The position numbers and the translations under genes were made by a program. From Hericium rajendrae (lineage: Eukaryota; Basidiomycota; Agaricomycetes; Russulales; Hericiaceae): 64,000 bases of DNA. Shown here piece by piece: positions 33,654 to 44,600 of this stretch. The DNA is taken from the NCBI GenBank assembly GCA_033439255.1, contig CM065888.1, forward strand, positions 62,001 through 126,000, read 5' to 3'. The notes under the pieces were generated by a model. That model searched no databases. It was given only the letters and a program-made list of their open reading frames with translations, and was not told the DNA's origin. Every line of letters starts with the position of its first letter. Within the stretch, counting starts at the first letter, position 1.

Positions 33654-35629
33654 TTAGTTCCAGTTCCACAGCCTCTGGATTTGTGAAACGTCGTGACCCA
33701 GCTGTTCATCGCAGGCTGTAAGGTCCTCTTTGGCTGGCAGTGCAGTTCCAGCCTTGATCGCCTCGAGAATCTGCACATGCAGCTGGTATCGCCGAGTGCT
33801 GCACCACAGGGGCCAGACTGCCTTCCCCCTGTCCGTAGTCTTCCAGCCCTCGATCGCCTGCTTTGCCCAGGCCGCAGGGTCCTCAGGCAGGACCATGGGA
33901 ATGCAGAAAAAGAGGCCACGGAATCGAGTCACCCACGAAGGGGGGGTGAGGTACAGCGAGGGTACCTTGAAGAGGCACTGCGCGCAGTCAACGCGCATCC
34001 GTGTGTGTTTGTCCCGCTTGTCCGCTGGGTGGGACAACCAGCGGACGAGGGGCTGTTCAGCGCCACAGAAGGGGCAGTGGATGTCGAGACCCCAGGGCCT
34101 CACTTCGGGCTGCGACATGAGCATCGCAGTACCCTCCACCTTCCCGGCTGCGCCGCGCTGCAAGACGTTGACCGACGTGGACTGAAGGCTGGTCTGGAGG
34201 GAAAACTCTGCAAAAACATTTTTTTGCAAGTCGAGCATCGACATGGCCGTCGAAAAATTGGCCACGACCTTCAGCAACCTGAGGCTGACATTTTCGTGCA
34301 CGACAAATGCAGAGCCGAAGCTGACCACGGTGTCGAAGAGACCGCTGAATGAGAGGGACATGTTTAACGGCGGGTTGCGTTGAGGCATGCGCAATATACC
34401 TCACCTGGAAACCAGGCCTTGCAGGTGACGGAACGAGTCTGGGTTGTCCACGGCAGGACCGCAAGGCAGAAGGATGAGCAACTTGTGTGCAAAACCTGGC
34501 TGTTTGAGTCGGGCGACCATGTGGTCGCCAAGATAAAGATCTATCTCCTGCAGGGTGTGATTCAAATGTCTGCAAAAACATTCAACGAAAAGCGTGCTTA
34601 CGCTTTGAACGGCCACCACGTTGTTCATAGTTTTCAAGCGCCCCGAACGATCGCTCGGAGCACAAAGCATGACGCACACACGCGGAGGCTCAATCTGCAT
34701 TGCCTGCCAGGATTGTTGCTGCTTGCAGCGTCGATCGACACACGAGGGCCGCGATTGCGTGGGGTTCATTTTGATGTCCAGGATGAAAAACTGTGAAAGG
34801 ACCAAGTCGTTGACGAGAAACATACAAAGACACAGCGCTTACCTGCGGCATGGATTTCTGGCCGGACACGTAGTTGAAGTGGGGGAGAACCATCTCAGAG
34901 AGGTGAGATGCGTCTGGTTCACTGGCATGCAGCGAAAGTATCAAGCATGGCTGTCGGACTGCAGGGAAATGGATCCGCCACGGGGCCCCTACCGTGAAAT
35001 ACTGCAACGAGGTGGTGAGATGCTTTGCATAAGAAGGGGCAGGCGTTCTCACTGGTGGGATCGTACGCTCCTCAGCCCAGCAGACTGGGCAGCGGAATAC
35101 AGCCGGGCTTTGGGCCAGTTCGGGCAGGGTGATGCAGGCCGCGCCTCGGTGCTCTGACGTGCAGAAGGGACGGTTGCATCGGATGCAGCAGTACAGGTTT
35201 GACATATCCCCACAAGAAACGCAGCACTGCAAAGAAATAAGAAAGCCCCGCTGGATTGGGTGGGGTTGTACCACATGTGCAGGAGGCCGGAACGCACCAT
35301 GCCAGGAGATTCATCCGCGGCACCGCCAGGGCCTGTGGGGGATGCCAGCGCGGTCGAAGCAGGGGCTACATTTACAAAACGAGATTGGCAAATATTGAGA
35401 GCACCGCGCATAATGTGTTTGACTTACCTGATGCAGTGCTGGCTGACGAGGCCATGTGCCCTGTTGTGGAGGTGGGTTGGTCGTCGTCAGGCCAAAGGCC
35501 ATCCTGCCCAGTTGCCATCGCTCTTGATCGCTTTTTTTTTTTTTTTTTGTTTTTATTTTTGCTCGTGTGTTTGAGGGCGATCGCGGCGGCGGAGGCGGGA
35601 TGGCGCTTGCGTGGACTTTCAATGTCCAT
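33654..35629 (-). CDS. PHD-like zinc-finger protein, intact copy
   Basis: Start MDIESPRKRHPASAAAI (35629) matches the start of the paralogue at 29956. The Lys-rich NKNKKKKKKRSR is a likely nuclear signal. Exons join in phase: APASTALASPTGPGG, then a finger CCVSCGDMSNLYCCIRCNRP-FC ... AAC ... FRCPVC (PHD/RING-like C-C pairs), then YFTVGAPWRIHFPAVRQP, then FFILDIKMNPTQSRPS ... VDNPDSFRHLQGLVS. The last exon is LFDTVVSFGSAFVVHENVS ... LDIHCPFCGAEQP ... VDCAQCLFKVPSL, ending RLWNWN at 33654. The 51-nt intron GTGAGAACG ... TTGCAG is confirmed by the paralogue. The second CxxC...CxxC pair may be a zinc ribbon. About 600 residues, no lesion seen. Function unknown; PHD-like fingers commonly read histone tails. 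Divergent from a family X gene 197 bp away. Confidence 0.7.
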
Positions 35630-35825
35630 GATGGACGAGGATGGAGGTTTGAGAGAAGAGGCAGCGCCAAGCAGCGCTTGCGGTGGCAAAGGCTGGCGAT
35701 GTCGGAGTTCCATTGGAGGCTAACATGAGGCTGCACCGCCACACGGCAAAAACGAGGCTGTGCGTATATATAGTCGATGAAGCGTGATGAGTGTACGCTG
35801 CTAGCACTAGCCAACCCAACCCAGC
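35630..35825. promoter_or_regulatory. Bidirectional promoter candidate
   Basis: Only 196 bp separate the divergent starts of the PHD-like gene and family X copy 3. A GTATATATAG sequence near 35763-35773 could act as the TATA box for the plus-strand gene. Confidence 0.45.
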
Positions 35826-37652
35826 ATGGCATCATCTAAGAAGATCTACCTCCGACAAGAGAACATCGAAGCCCTCAAGGCATGTTTCCCAGTCCCAGAG
35901 GTGGACTGTGAGGATGTGCCCTGCAAGTGCTACGGGTTTGTGGTGCCTACGACGCGAACTGGGATCGCGATCACGGAGAGCAAGTGGAGCATCGATTTCC
36001 AGTCAAAACAAGTCATCTATGAAGAGCCTACGACGATCGGGACGTGCAGCCCTGCGTACTTCCACATCATTCGCTTTGTTATAAAGATACTCAATGAGTG
36101 CGCCTGGCTTCGAGTAGCTCTGCTGGCCGAAATGGACAACAAATTGGACCACGGGATTGGCAACACATTCCTTGGCGCCACCAATGCCATCTTCAAATAC
36201 CAGTATGAGGTAATGACGTTGGGGCTACGACAGTTGAAAACAAAAAAAAACAAGGGAAGATCGGCACTGTTAGATACGTGGGCTTTGGTGCAGTATTGGG
36301 GGAGCACCGCTTGTGTCAATGATAGGAAATGGCCGGATTTGGCGGCGTTGTCAAAGCTCGGTGACCCCCTGTGCTTCGGTAAGAGTGGCACTTGATTCAG
36401 AATACTGCCTCTAATGCTTCTAGCAGACGACACGAAGAATAGCCACAACTGGCTGGCGTGGGTAGGGTTTGGCCAAGCCGAGGACAAGAGCTCCGCGAAA
36501 CGCTTGGGGGTTTACACGGCAGGGAAGTTCAACAGCAAGGGTTGGGTGGTGACAGCAAAAGATCAGAAAATGCTAGAAAGATGCGGGATCAGGGTGGGGC
36601 CATGCGATGTGGGAATGCTGAAGTCGACGAAAAAATGGTCAGCTTTTGTCATGCTAACGCTGGAAGGAGCCAGGCATCCGAGCGACAGCCTGATGGCCGT
36701 AAGAATGTCTCCTATATCCTGCAACACATAAAGCTCACAGCAGGGGTGTCTTGTTCCACTTAGATTGCAAAAGTACGTTACCAGTGAGGCTCGAGGTGTG
36801 AAGTTTATGCTCACCATCTGCTTAGGAAGAGGCACAATGGGTGAGGGAATCCGAAAAGGGCAATGACGGTGCGGAGACGATGGGAAGAAAGGGCAAGGAG
36901 AAAAAAGTGTACAGCACAGATGAAGATGGTAGCGAAGAGGGCCCGCCAGTCCTGAGGCGACGACCAGAGAGCAACAAGCACACCGAGAGGAAAGAAATTA
37001 AGGCAAATATCAGGCCAAAAATGAAAAAGGTCTGCGATATGCACTGTTTCCTGTATTTTGTTTGTTTCTGACGGGATCCAGTCCAAGTCATGGATCGAGG
37101 ATTCAGACGAAGAAATCCAGGTGCGTTCTTATGTCACTCGCTGAGTAGATTAGTTTGAGATATCTGAGCATTACCCCAGGCCATGGACAAGGCAGCGTTA
37201 GAGATTACCTCTGCCACGGGGGAGAGCGTGGAGAACGCTGTGTTGGCGATCACCGCTGCCACGAGAGAGGATATGGAGGAGATATTTGCGCAGGTCAGTG
37301 CCACCACTCCTGCCACTGGGAAATGCTCATCATCACCAGCAGCAAAACGAAGCCAGGATGGTTAGCCAAGATGCCAACCCAGTGCCATTAGGGAATGAAA
37401 TGGAAATAGACGAAGCCGAGGCTAGGTATAGCATGCCGGTGTGTTTTTTTCATGCTATTTTGCCTCCACACCCACTGAGAGGTGCCATGTCGCGATAGAC
37501 GTCAGACGCATCCGCTGCCAAAAAACATAAGCGGGAGGTAAGCGCATGGGATATAAATCAACTCACAGCCAGCTGATGGTTTTCATTTGGTTCAGGGATC
37601 TGACACGAAGCACTTGGGTCAGGGTGCAGAGAGCAAACGACGCCGGATGGAT
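35826..37652 (+). CDS. Family X protein 3, divergent member
   Basis: Same plan as the genes at 19471 and 24806 but much more diverged. Exon 1 35826-36378 (IYLRQENIEALKACFPVPEV; AYFHIIRFVIKILNECAWLR; GNTFLGATNAIFKYQYEV). Exon 2 36427-36698 (DDTKNSHNWLAWVGFGQAED; WSAFVMLTLEGARHPSDSL). The intron 1 phase and site are conserved. Later exons carry RKGKEKKVYSTDEDGSEEGP, SWIEDSDEEIQ, TGESVENAVLAITAATREDM and a basic AAKKHKRE. The end SKRRRMD comes before a GTAAGC donor. The sister copies have KRRRRD here, so the tail is under constraint. Positions conserved among the three (Y-IR-Q/K-E, F-I-RF--KI-NEC-W-R, NW-AW, F---L---AR-P) would make a usable profile. Function unknown. Confidence 0.65.
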
Positions 37653-38084
37653 GTAAGCCTCAATTTCTAGGACCACCTGGTCACAAGCTGATTTTTGAGG
37701 ACAAAACATAAGTCACGTCAGTCGTCACCAAGAGGTTAGTTGAATGGTTTCACATGGCCCGGCTGTAGCGAAGGTCTTGTCGTACGACGGGCTGTATAAT
37801 AAAATTAGCTCCAAGGAAACATGACATAGTGTTGACTTTGAGATGCAGATAACGAGAGAAGCAGCGGAGAGCAACAACAACTGACGTGGGAGGCAACCAG
37901 GGTATTGGAGTCGAAAGACAAAGACACAACCACTCACGTATGTGGCCATGATCCTGGCATGGAGATGCCGTTGGCCTCCATATATTGATTGGTTTTGTTG
38001 ACGTAGATGGGGCTGCTAAGCAGCCCTCGCACGGAAGAATGGGTGGCAAGACATACCTTGTCTCTTGCTTTGGTAGCTCCGCCG
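37653..38084. other. Spacer, no gene recognised
   Basis: A minus frame (37750-38151) is open but shows no motif. Otherwise nothing seen. Confidence 0.4.
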
Positions 38085-39671
38085 ATGCCAGACAGCAGTA
38101 CGCATCAATCACATGCCACAGCAACGACACGATCTGACATTGCTGGCACATGTTTCAAAGGCACGCGATCTCCCTCTCTTGGCTCAGAAGACTACCAAGC
38201 TTCTGGGTCAGAATGGCCGCCGTCGGTATCGACACCAGCAGAGGACACAAGCACAGACACAAAAAGCCAACGTCCTACCGTTGTATGGGCACAACAACAG
38301 CGATCTGATACAATCAAAGCCCCTAGGCCGGTTGTCAAAGAAAGGTAGGTCCCTATTCTGTCTCAACCATGCAAGCGTAGTGAGTTGAACCTGTGGCACA
38401 GCGGTGCTTTCACATTTTTTGGTCCACATAAGGAGAGAACCATCTCACCCTCAGCCAGGCAAAGCATACCAAACCCAACGGCTCTGGAAACCATGTCGGG
38501 GCCAGGAAGCTTCTCACGAAGGGCTTACACTCCAGTAATGGAGAAGGACGAACTCAGGCAGCAGCCGGAGAATGCATACAGTGACAATGGTCTGACAGAG
38601 GACAAGGAAAGCCACCCCATGGATGACACAGATCACCCACAGCCCAGCCTAAGCAGTGACATGAGTGATCTTCTACTGGCGAGCCTACAAACTGACATGG
38701 ACCAAGACATCGATCTCCTCCAGCCAAGCATCCCACGTCTTGGGGGAAGGGAGGAAGGAGGGCTCCCAGTGGGCAGCCCTGGTGTCTTTGCGACGCCCGG
38801 TTCAGCAGACATGGATGGCCAGGAGGATGATGCTGAGTCACTGCAGCATGGACCTGACGATTTTATAGAAGCAGCCGTGTCCTTGCCAGTGCGTCCTCGC
38901 GGAAGGCCTCTGGGTGCGCGCAAGCCGGCGTCAACTGGTCCTGTACGAATGTCTAGGCGTCTTTGTGGTGGCCCGGCTTCAACTAGTGGTCCAAGGGCCA
39001 TGGGTTTGTCAATGCTGCCCCGAACTGGCAATGCAACCAATGACGCTATGGCACCCACCTCTGCAAGCCAGGACATCTCACCTTTTTCTCCAAACCGTGC
39101 AGGCAGCTCGCGTCAGGCATCAGGTTCAAAGCCTTCGTGTCCGAGCAGACAGGCTTTGTCAGAGCAGTGTCGGTCCCGTCGCTCTGAGGAACTGTTGGTT
39201 TACAATGTCGATGATCCACAGACGATATCGATATCATTCAACACAACTGCTGTAGAGAAGAAGACACCGGCACCCGATGCGAAGGAAAAGCACAAGACTA
39301 ATGTCAACAAGAAGCTAAAAGCTGATTCCAAGAGACTGGAGCATCAGGGCTCAGTGGTAACCTCGCGGCATGCTCAGAGTAGAAAGTCGTCAGCCACAAA
39401 ACTGGACCAGCCAGAGCCCTCATCATTGGTGTCGCAGCGCTCTGAAAGAAAGTCATCTGCCCGCTCCCAAGAGTGGGCCACCAGAGAAGAGGCTGAGAAG
39501 GGTTCACAAGATCGCAGGGAAAGCAAGAGCTTTTGGGAGAACGTCATAGACAGCTTGGATGCCTTGGGCAAGAAATGCGACGAGGCAGAAGTGCGATTTC
39601 TATGTTCTGCGTCAACAAAGCACACGCTGACATCGGCTGATTATAGAAAGACAAGACGGAAGCAGGTGTAG
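38085..39671 (+). CDS. Low-complexity protein with AT-hook-like motif
   Basis: Likely two or more exons: 38085 to about 38344 (Ser/Thr-rich, ending APRPVVKE at a GTAGGT donor), then from about 38440 through MSGPGSFSRRAYTPVMEKDE to 39671. The product is disordered: acidic (DMSDLLLASLQTDMDQDID), then VRPRGRPLGARKPAS with a PRGRP core typical of AT-hooks that bind the DNA minor groove, then Ser/Arg- and Lys-rich stretches (KEKHKTNVNKKLKADSKR). The last codons KTRRKQV precede a possible donor (CAG-GTGTAG), so a small 3' exon near 39694-39761 is possible. Start at 38493 is an alternative if the first exon is not real. Unknown family; probably nuclear. Confidence 0.5.
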
Positions 39672-40048
39672 AACAGACAGCCATTGTGTTGACAGCATTT
39701 TCTTGCAAGCTGGATGAGCATTGGAAGAGATCAGAGAAGGTTGGAAGAGAAAAGATCTTAAACAAGGCAAAGATGGACCCAAAAGCAACAGTGGGTGTCC
39801 TCTTGCTCGCATTTTAATTTGATGGTGTATAATTTTTGTTATCACTTTATAGATGAGAGGGAAGCTAGGATGTATCTCCATGTGTGATTTTCTGATAGCC
39901 CACCAGCCGGTGCTGGAGAAAGAAGGTTTCTATTTTGTCACATGGGACATCTTCGTGCAGGTCGTCATTCCAAGAGCAGAAGATGGAGTAGAAGAGGAAG
40001 CAGAAGATGGAGTAGAAGATGCAGCAAAAGATAGGGCAAAAAAACATT
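39672..40048. other. 3' flank with short GAAGATGGAGTAGA repeats
   Basis: Around 39975-40040 a GCAGAAGATGGAGTAGAAG-type unit repeats about three times inside a 67-codon open frame. Too short and repetitive to call a gene on its own; it might be a last exon of the AT-hook gene. Confidence 0.4.
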
Positions 40049-40971
40049 CTATATGATTCTCGTGCATTGTTGGCAGCGATAGTATGTATGTGATGTGGTT
40101 TTCAGCATGTCGCGTATGTGGTTCTCGACATCGGTGGCATGGTGGTGGAAATGGAGTGCATGGCTGAACTGGTTAGCCAAAGACTGTCTCCAAAACTCAT
40201 CCAGGTTCCCTGTGTCTGCACGCGCTCGAAGCTCGACTACGAAGCACTCGTAGCTCAGTGGTACGGACCCGTTTGGCGTGCGTTGAATGGGCCACCGGAG
40301 GGCAGATGCCAGGCTATCTAGCTCCATGGATAGATGCGTATCTTCTGCGCCTTTGAGAGATTCAAAGTCATAGTCGAGCGGTTGACTTTGTTTGAGAGAT
40401 TCCATGTCGTAGTCTAGTGGGTGACGCTGTGGCGTGGCCTGAGATGGGTCACCAACAGGAAGCTGGGTATCCAGTGGAAGTGGCGCCAAACACCGGACAT
40501 GTTGCCAGGTTTGACAAGAAGGGCAGTGGCGCGTGGTGTGCTGCTCTGGATTCCAGCGTCGGTAGAGACGACACTTTTCGTGGCACATTTTCACCAAATC
40601 AGAGTCCTTCTGCAAAATCTGTGGTCAATGTTCCAAGCAAGGGAAACGAGTACATTGTGGAGAGAGGACGGACCAGCCACAGGGAACGTGAAAGGTGGGC
40701 ATGGATCCTGCGGTAGTAGACGTCTTCCTTGCTCATGGGAAGGAGGTTGACCTTATGCTCATCAAAAGTGACCATGTCGGCAGGGCCTAGCGACGGGGGT
40801 GAATTTCCACCCGTAGAGATTTGCAGCGGACGTACCGACAATCATCGACATCTCAAGAATTTGCTTGTCAACGCTAAGAACCCGCTCGTTCTTCGCACCT
40901 ATTTTGGATATCATGGTCTCACAGAGCTTTAGAGGAACAAGAGCTTTCTTGCTCCGCTTTGAACTGGCCAT
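40049..40971 (-). CDS. PHD/BAH-like protein
   Basis: Exon 1 (MASSKRSKKALVPLKLCETM ... EMSMIV) ends at a GTACGT donor. Exon 2 reads PADMVTFDEHKVNLLPMSKE-DVYYRR, which resembles the start of a BAH domain (V--N--L------Y--RI). The last exon holds MCHEKCRLYRRWNPEQ ... HCPSCQTWQHVRCLAPLPLD, a C-C/C-C-W-H-C pattern like a PHD half. It ends YYRCQQCTRII at 40049. The middle join (about 40600-40700) is unsettled. Two near-repeats occur in the middle (PLDYDMESLKQSQ and PLDYDFESLKGAE). Small BAH-PHD-like genes are common and expanded in Agaricomycetes; identification is by pattern only. It lies 658 bp upstream of the divergent Ulp1-like gene. Confidence 0.5.
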
Positions 40972-41628
40972 GTTGTCTAGGGCACAGTGGGCAGAACAAT
41001 GCGACCATGCCTTCAGGTCTGCCTTGGAATAGTACCAGCAAACAGTGATCCAGGACTAGAGGGTGGGTTATTGAAAAAATGAATGACACAGAGAGTCGAT
41101 ATATACTTTTTCTTGCTCATGTCCAGGAGCCACGTGAAACTGAGTGATTCGCGCGCGCCACCACTGCGGCCATGGCAGGTTTTGACCTGGCGACACCCCA
41201 TGAGGGAATAACAAAATCCTGAAAATGTTGTGTCAACACGGCCACGCAGGAAGGTGGTTGAAAACCCACTCGTCCCCCACTGTGAACAGGTGGTCATGGC
41301 CAGGATTTGACATGCCTGTTGCTATGCAAAGCCAACGGTTTCTGTGAGTCCGGGGAGAAGAAGAGAGCACACTCTCACCCATGATGCATTGCGGCGACAG
41401 AAGGGTAGCGAGGTGCTGGGGACTAGGATCTGCTGCCGTAGCACTAGACGTAGATGCAGACATGGCAGAAAGCGAAGAGGCAGGGCAAGACCAGCGTCGG
41501 ATAGGCTTGAGCAGGACTGATGATAAATTGGGTTGTGAGGGGGCGTGATTCTGATAGCCGACGAAATTTCATATTGACGGAGTGAAACATCGCTTATTCC
41601 ACAGAAGATACACCTTTGGCGCAACATC
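40972..41628. promoter_or_regulatory. Shared upstream region of divergent genes
   Basis: 657 bp between the starts of the PHD/BAH-like gene (-) and the Ulp1-like gene (+). A TATATACTTTT sequence near 41099 is a TATA candidate for the minus-strand gene. No gene inside. Confidence 0.35.
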
Positions 41629-44600
41629 ATGGCATCGGCAAAGGAAGCATGGGCGAAACGGAGGGCAACATATGCAAGGTTGGCAGCGTCAGTACAAGCA
41701 GAGGTGGCAGCACAAGTCGAAGCGGCAGCCCACGTGGAAGAAGCAGTCACCCCAGCTTTAGTGAGCACTTGGTGTCTGACAAGGATGCTACGACGAGCTT
41801 ACACACTTGTAGCTCTCCTCCTCACCTTCATCTGGTGATGAAGGCCCGCCTTTGTCCTCGTCTTCTGTGCTAGAAGACACTGATCATTCTGAATTGGACA
41901 GAAGTGCAGAACAAAGAATTGTGAGGGAGTACTGTCAGAAAAGGATGTACAGCACTGTGGAGCTTATATCCGTCTAGGCATCTAGTAACCAAGGTCCTCT
42001 ATGGGAGCTGCCAGAACAGAAAAGACGCTTGGACTTGTACAGGCGGGCAAAAAAATCAGTTGTGAGTACTGCCTCTGCAAAAAAAAATGTGTTTCTGCTA
42101 CATTCTTCTAGTTTTCCCGAGCACTGCCGAGAGATCAAGACCAGCCTTCGCCGCTGTCTCTACCAGAAAGAAATACGGATAACAGGAAACATCGAGTGAA
42201 TAGTCACGAGGTCACAAGGATATCGTTCTGTTGGCTTATGTTCTTCTAGTCCTCCTCCTCGTCCACATCATCATCAAAGTCGGGAAAAAAGACAGGCGGT
42301 GGGGATGACGATGACTACGAGGAAATAGAAGATCTTGCACTGGACAATGCAGAAACCTCTCCGAGGAGATCCCCTTCTCCAGAGCTCAACCCTTGGAACG
42401 AGCTGCAGCGCTTGGAGCATGCATGTGGGTAGTATTTTCGTAACTTGTTTGTCTGTGCTGCCACTTGGATGAAAAGCACTGAGACTCTTTTTCTAGGGCG
42501 CTACCTCTCCACGTTCAGCTTGTGGCACCCAGCATGGGAGGGGCGCAGGTCCCTTTTGCCACCGGAATGGGTGGATCACAGCATTCTGGAACTTTTCCTG
42601 CTGCAGTACTGGTTCAAGGACAGCAGCCGCCGCCTGATGCGGTATATTAGCCAAAGTTTAGCAGGAGCGTGGGACGTCGACATGGCTGCCGAAATGATTG
42701 CAACAGTTCCCCGTTTTCGTGAAATGTATTTTCTGCCCTGCACGACAGGTCCAGATGGGAAGTATCCTCCCTGCCCCTTCACTCCTGTCTGTTTCTTCAT
42801 TCTGCGTGGAGGCCATTTTTTCTCCGTCATTTTTGACGCAGAAAATAGCGTGGTACACGTCCTCGGACGCACAAGTAAACTGGACACAAGAGACAGCTGG
42901 CGCAGCTGGAATGGGCCTCGGTACTACCAGCATATTTGTCGCATCCACGGCTGGCCTATGGGAGAAAAATCTTTGGTCTACATTGACCAGAATGTCGCCG
43001 TGCAAGAAGTGACCTGGGTTGGCGATGGGATCAACTGTGGACCCATGACGGCCATGGCCCTGTCGCACTTCATGTCCTACGGCCTCAACTACAAAGAGGA
43101 CGGGCAGACTCTGGAGCATCCTCCTCTTCCTTGTGGGCATGCAGCCCGTCATAGCATGTACACCGAGCTGATTGCACTGGCCAACATATGCTGTGCCCGG
43201 TATTCTGAGTACAGACAGAATCCACCCGTTGAGTGGCAAGCATTGGAAGTGACCTGGGCACCTCGGAGACAGACCTCTGATGACTACCCTGTTCTTGACA
43301 GGGCATTGGTGCAGGAGATCCGACACAGCAGCATGTCACGAGACAACGACATTTTGATTGCTCTCGATGACTGTAAAAAAACATGCAAAACCTGTCGACC
43401 AGCTCATGGTCAAACCTTCTACGAGGACCAGGGCCCTACGAGGACTCAGACCAAAGACCAGCTGCGTAGTCGGGTGCGCGGGGAGGCAGCCGAGCAGATA
43501 GGCCTGGGAGCAGATGACCAGGACCAAAGAGAGGAGAGCGACGGCAGCGAAGTCGCAGCAGGAGCACAGATACCTCGACGCATATTTGGTCGTCGGAAAG
43601 CAAGAGGCAAACCTCCATCAGGACAGGTAGATCTCGAGCGTTTTGCCCGTCCAAAGTTGCCTGTGGAAATCCCACCTCGCCCACACCCTTTATGGAGGCA
43701 AAGGAATGATGACTACGACGACTACTGGAGTGGACCCACTCGTGAAGACTTTCCACCCAACTGGATGGAAAACCAGATGCGAGACTTGAATGCGTACTAC
43801 ACCAATGCGCTGACAATGGTGTCTTATGAGACAAGCCCGTGGGCCAGGTTCACCGACTATGGCTACCGACTGATGAATCGTTTCCATCAGATGTTCTACG
43901 AAGGCAGCCCGACCCACGTACTAGATCATGTTCTCCCTGTTGGGGTGCCACCTGACTACAATCCTGGATTCTTTTGGCTGCATCGCCATGACCAACCCGG
44001 CGAGATCAACACAACCAGAGCTGGCATTCTGAAGGGCTACCAGCAGAGCATGGTGGAGGACGTGCATCTCAGCAAACTCCTTCGCTACGCAGCAAAAGAG
44101 TCTGAACGAGATGTCCTGGTCCGCGGTGTGCTTGCCAATGGAAAATACGTCCGCGTCAACCTGGAAGCAGATGGGATGACAGGCATGGAGGCCAACGGAA
44201 CAGAGATTTCCGTGGACATTGATAGCATAGTCTGGGTGACTCGTGAGATCAAAGTCAAGACATCGATTGGAGTAGCAACCACGCCGACTGTGTCCCGCAA
44301 GCCTCTGATCAGCAAAAACAACCACGTATACGTTGATATCTTACTGCCTCGCAAAGACGAAGACGTGGGACAGGGCAAACATCGAAGCTGGGACGAGGTC
44401 AAAACGCCACTGAGCGGAATCCCGCACACCTTGTTTGCTTCGGAGGGTACCTTGAATATCTATATCTTCTTTCCTCGTATGATGCATCGCAGTGCCATCT
44501 CTGGTTACCGGCAATCGATCATACCCTTGGAGATACAGTCTTGTTTCTGGAGAGAGGTGCTCCTGCCTGCCCTCAAAGTAGCATCGAACAGGAGCACAGA

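Noticed and set aside
40245-40275. GTAGCTCAGTGGTACGG, which looks like a tRNA D-arm / A box
   Set aside because: No matching T-arm or acceptor stem follows, and it lies in the coding exon of the PHD/BAH-like gene.
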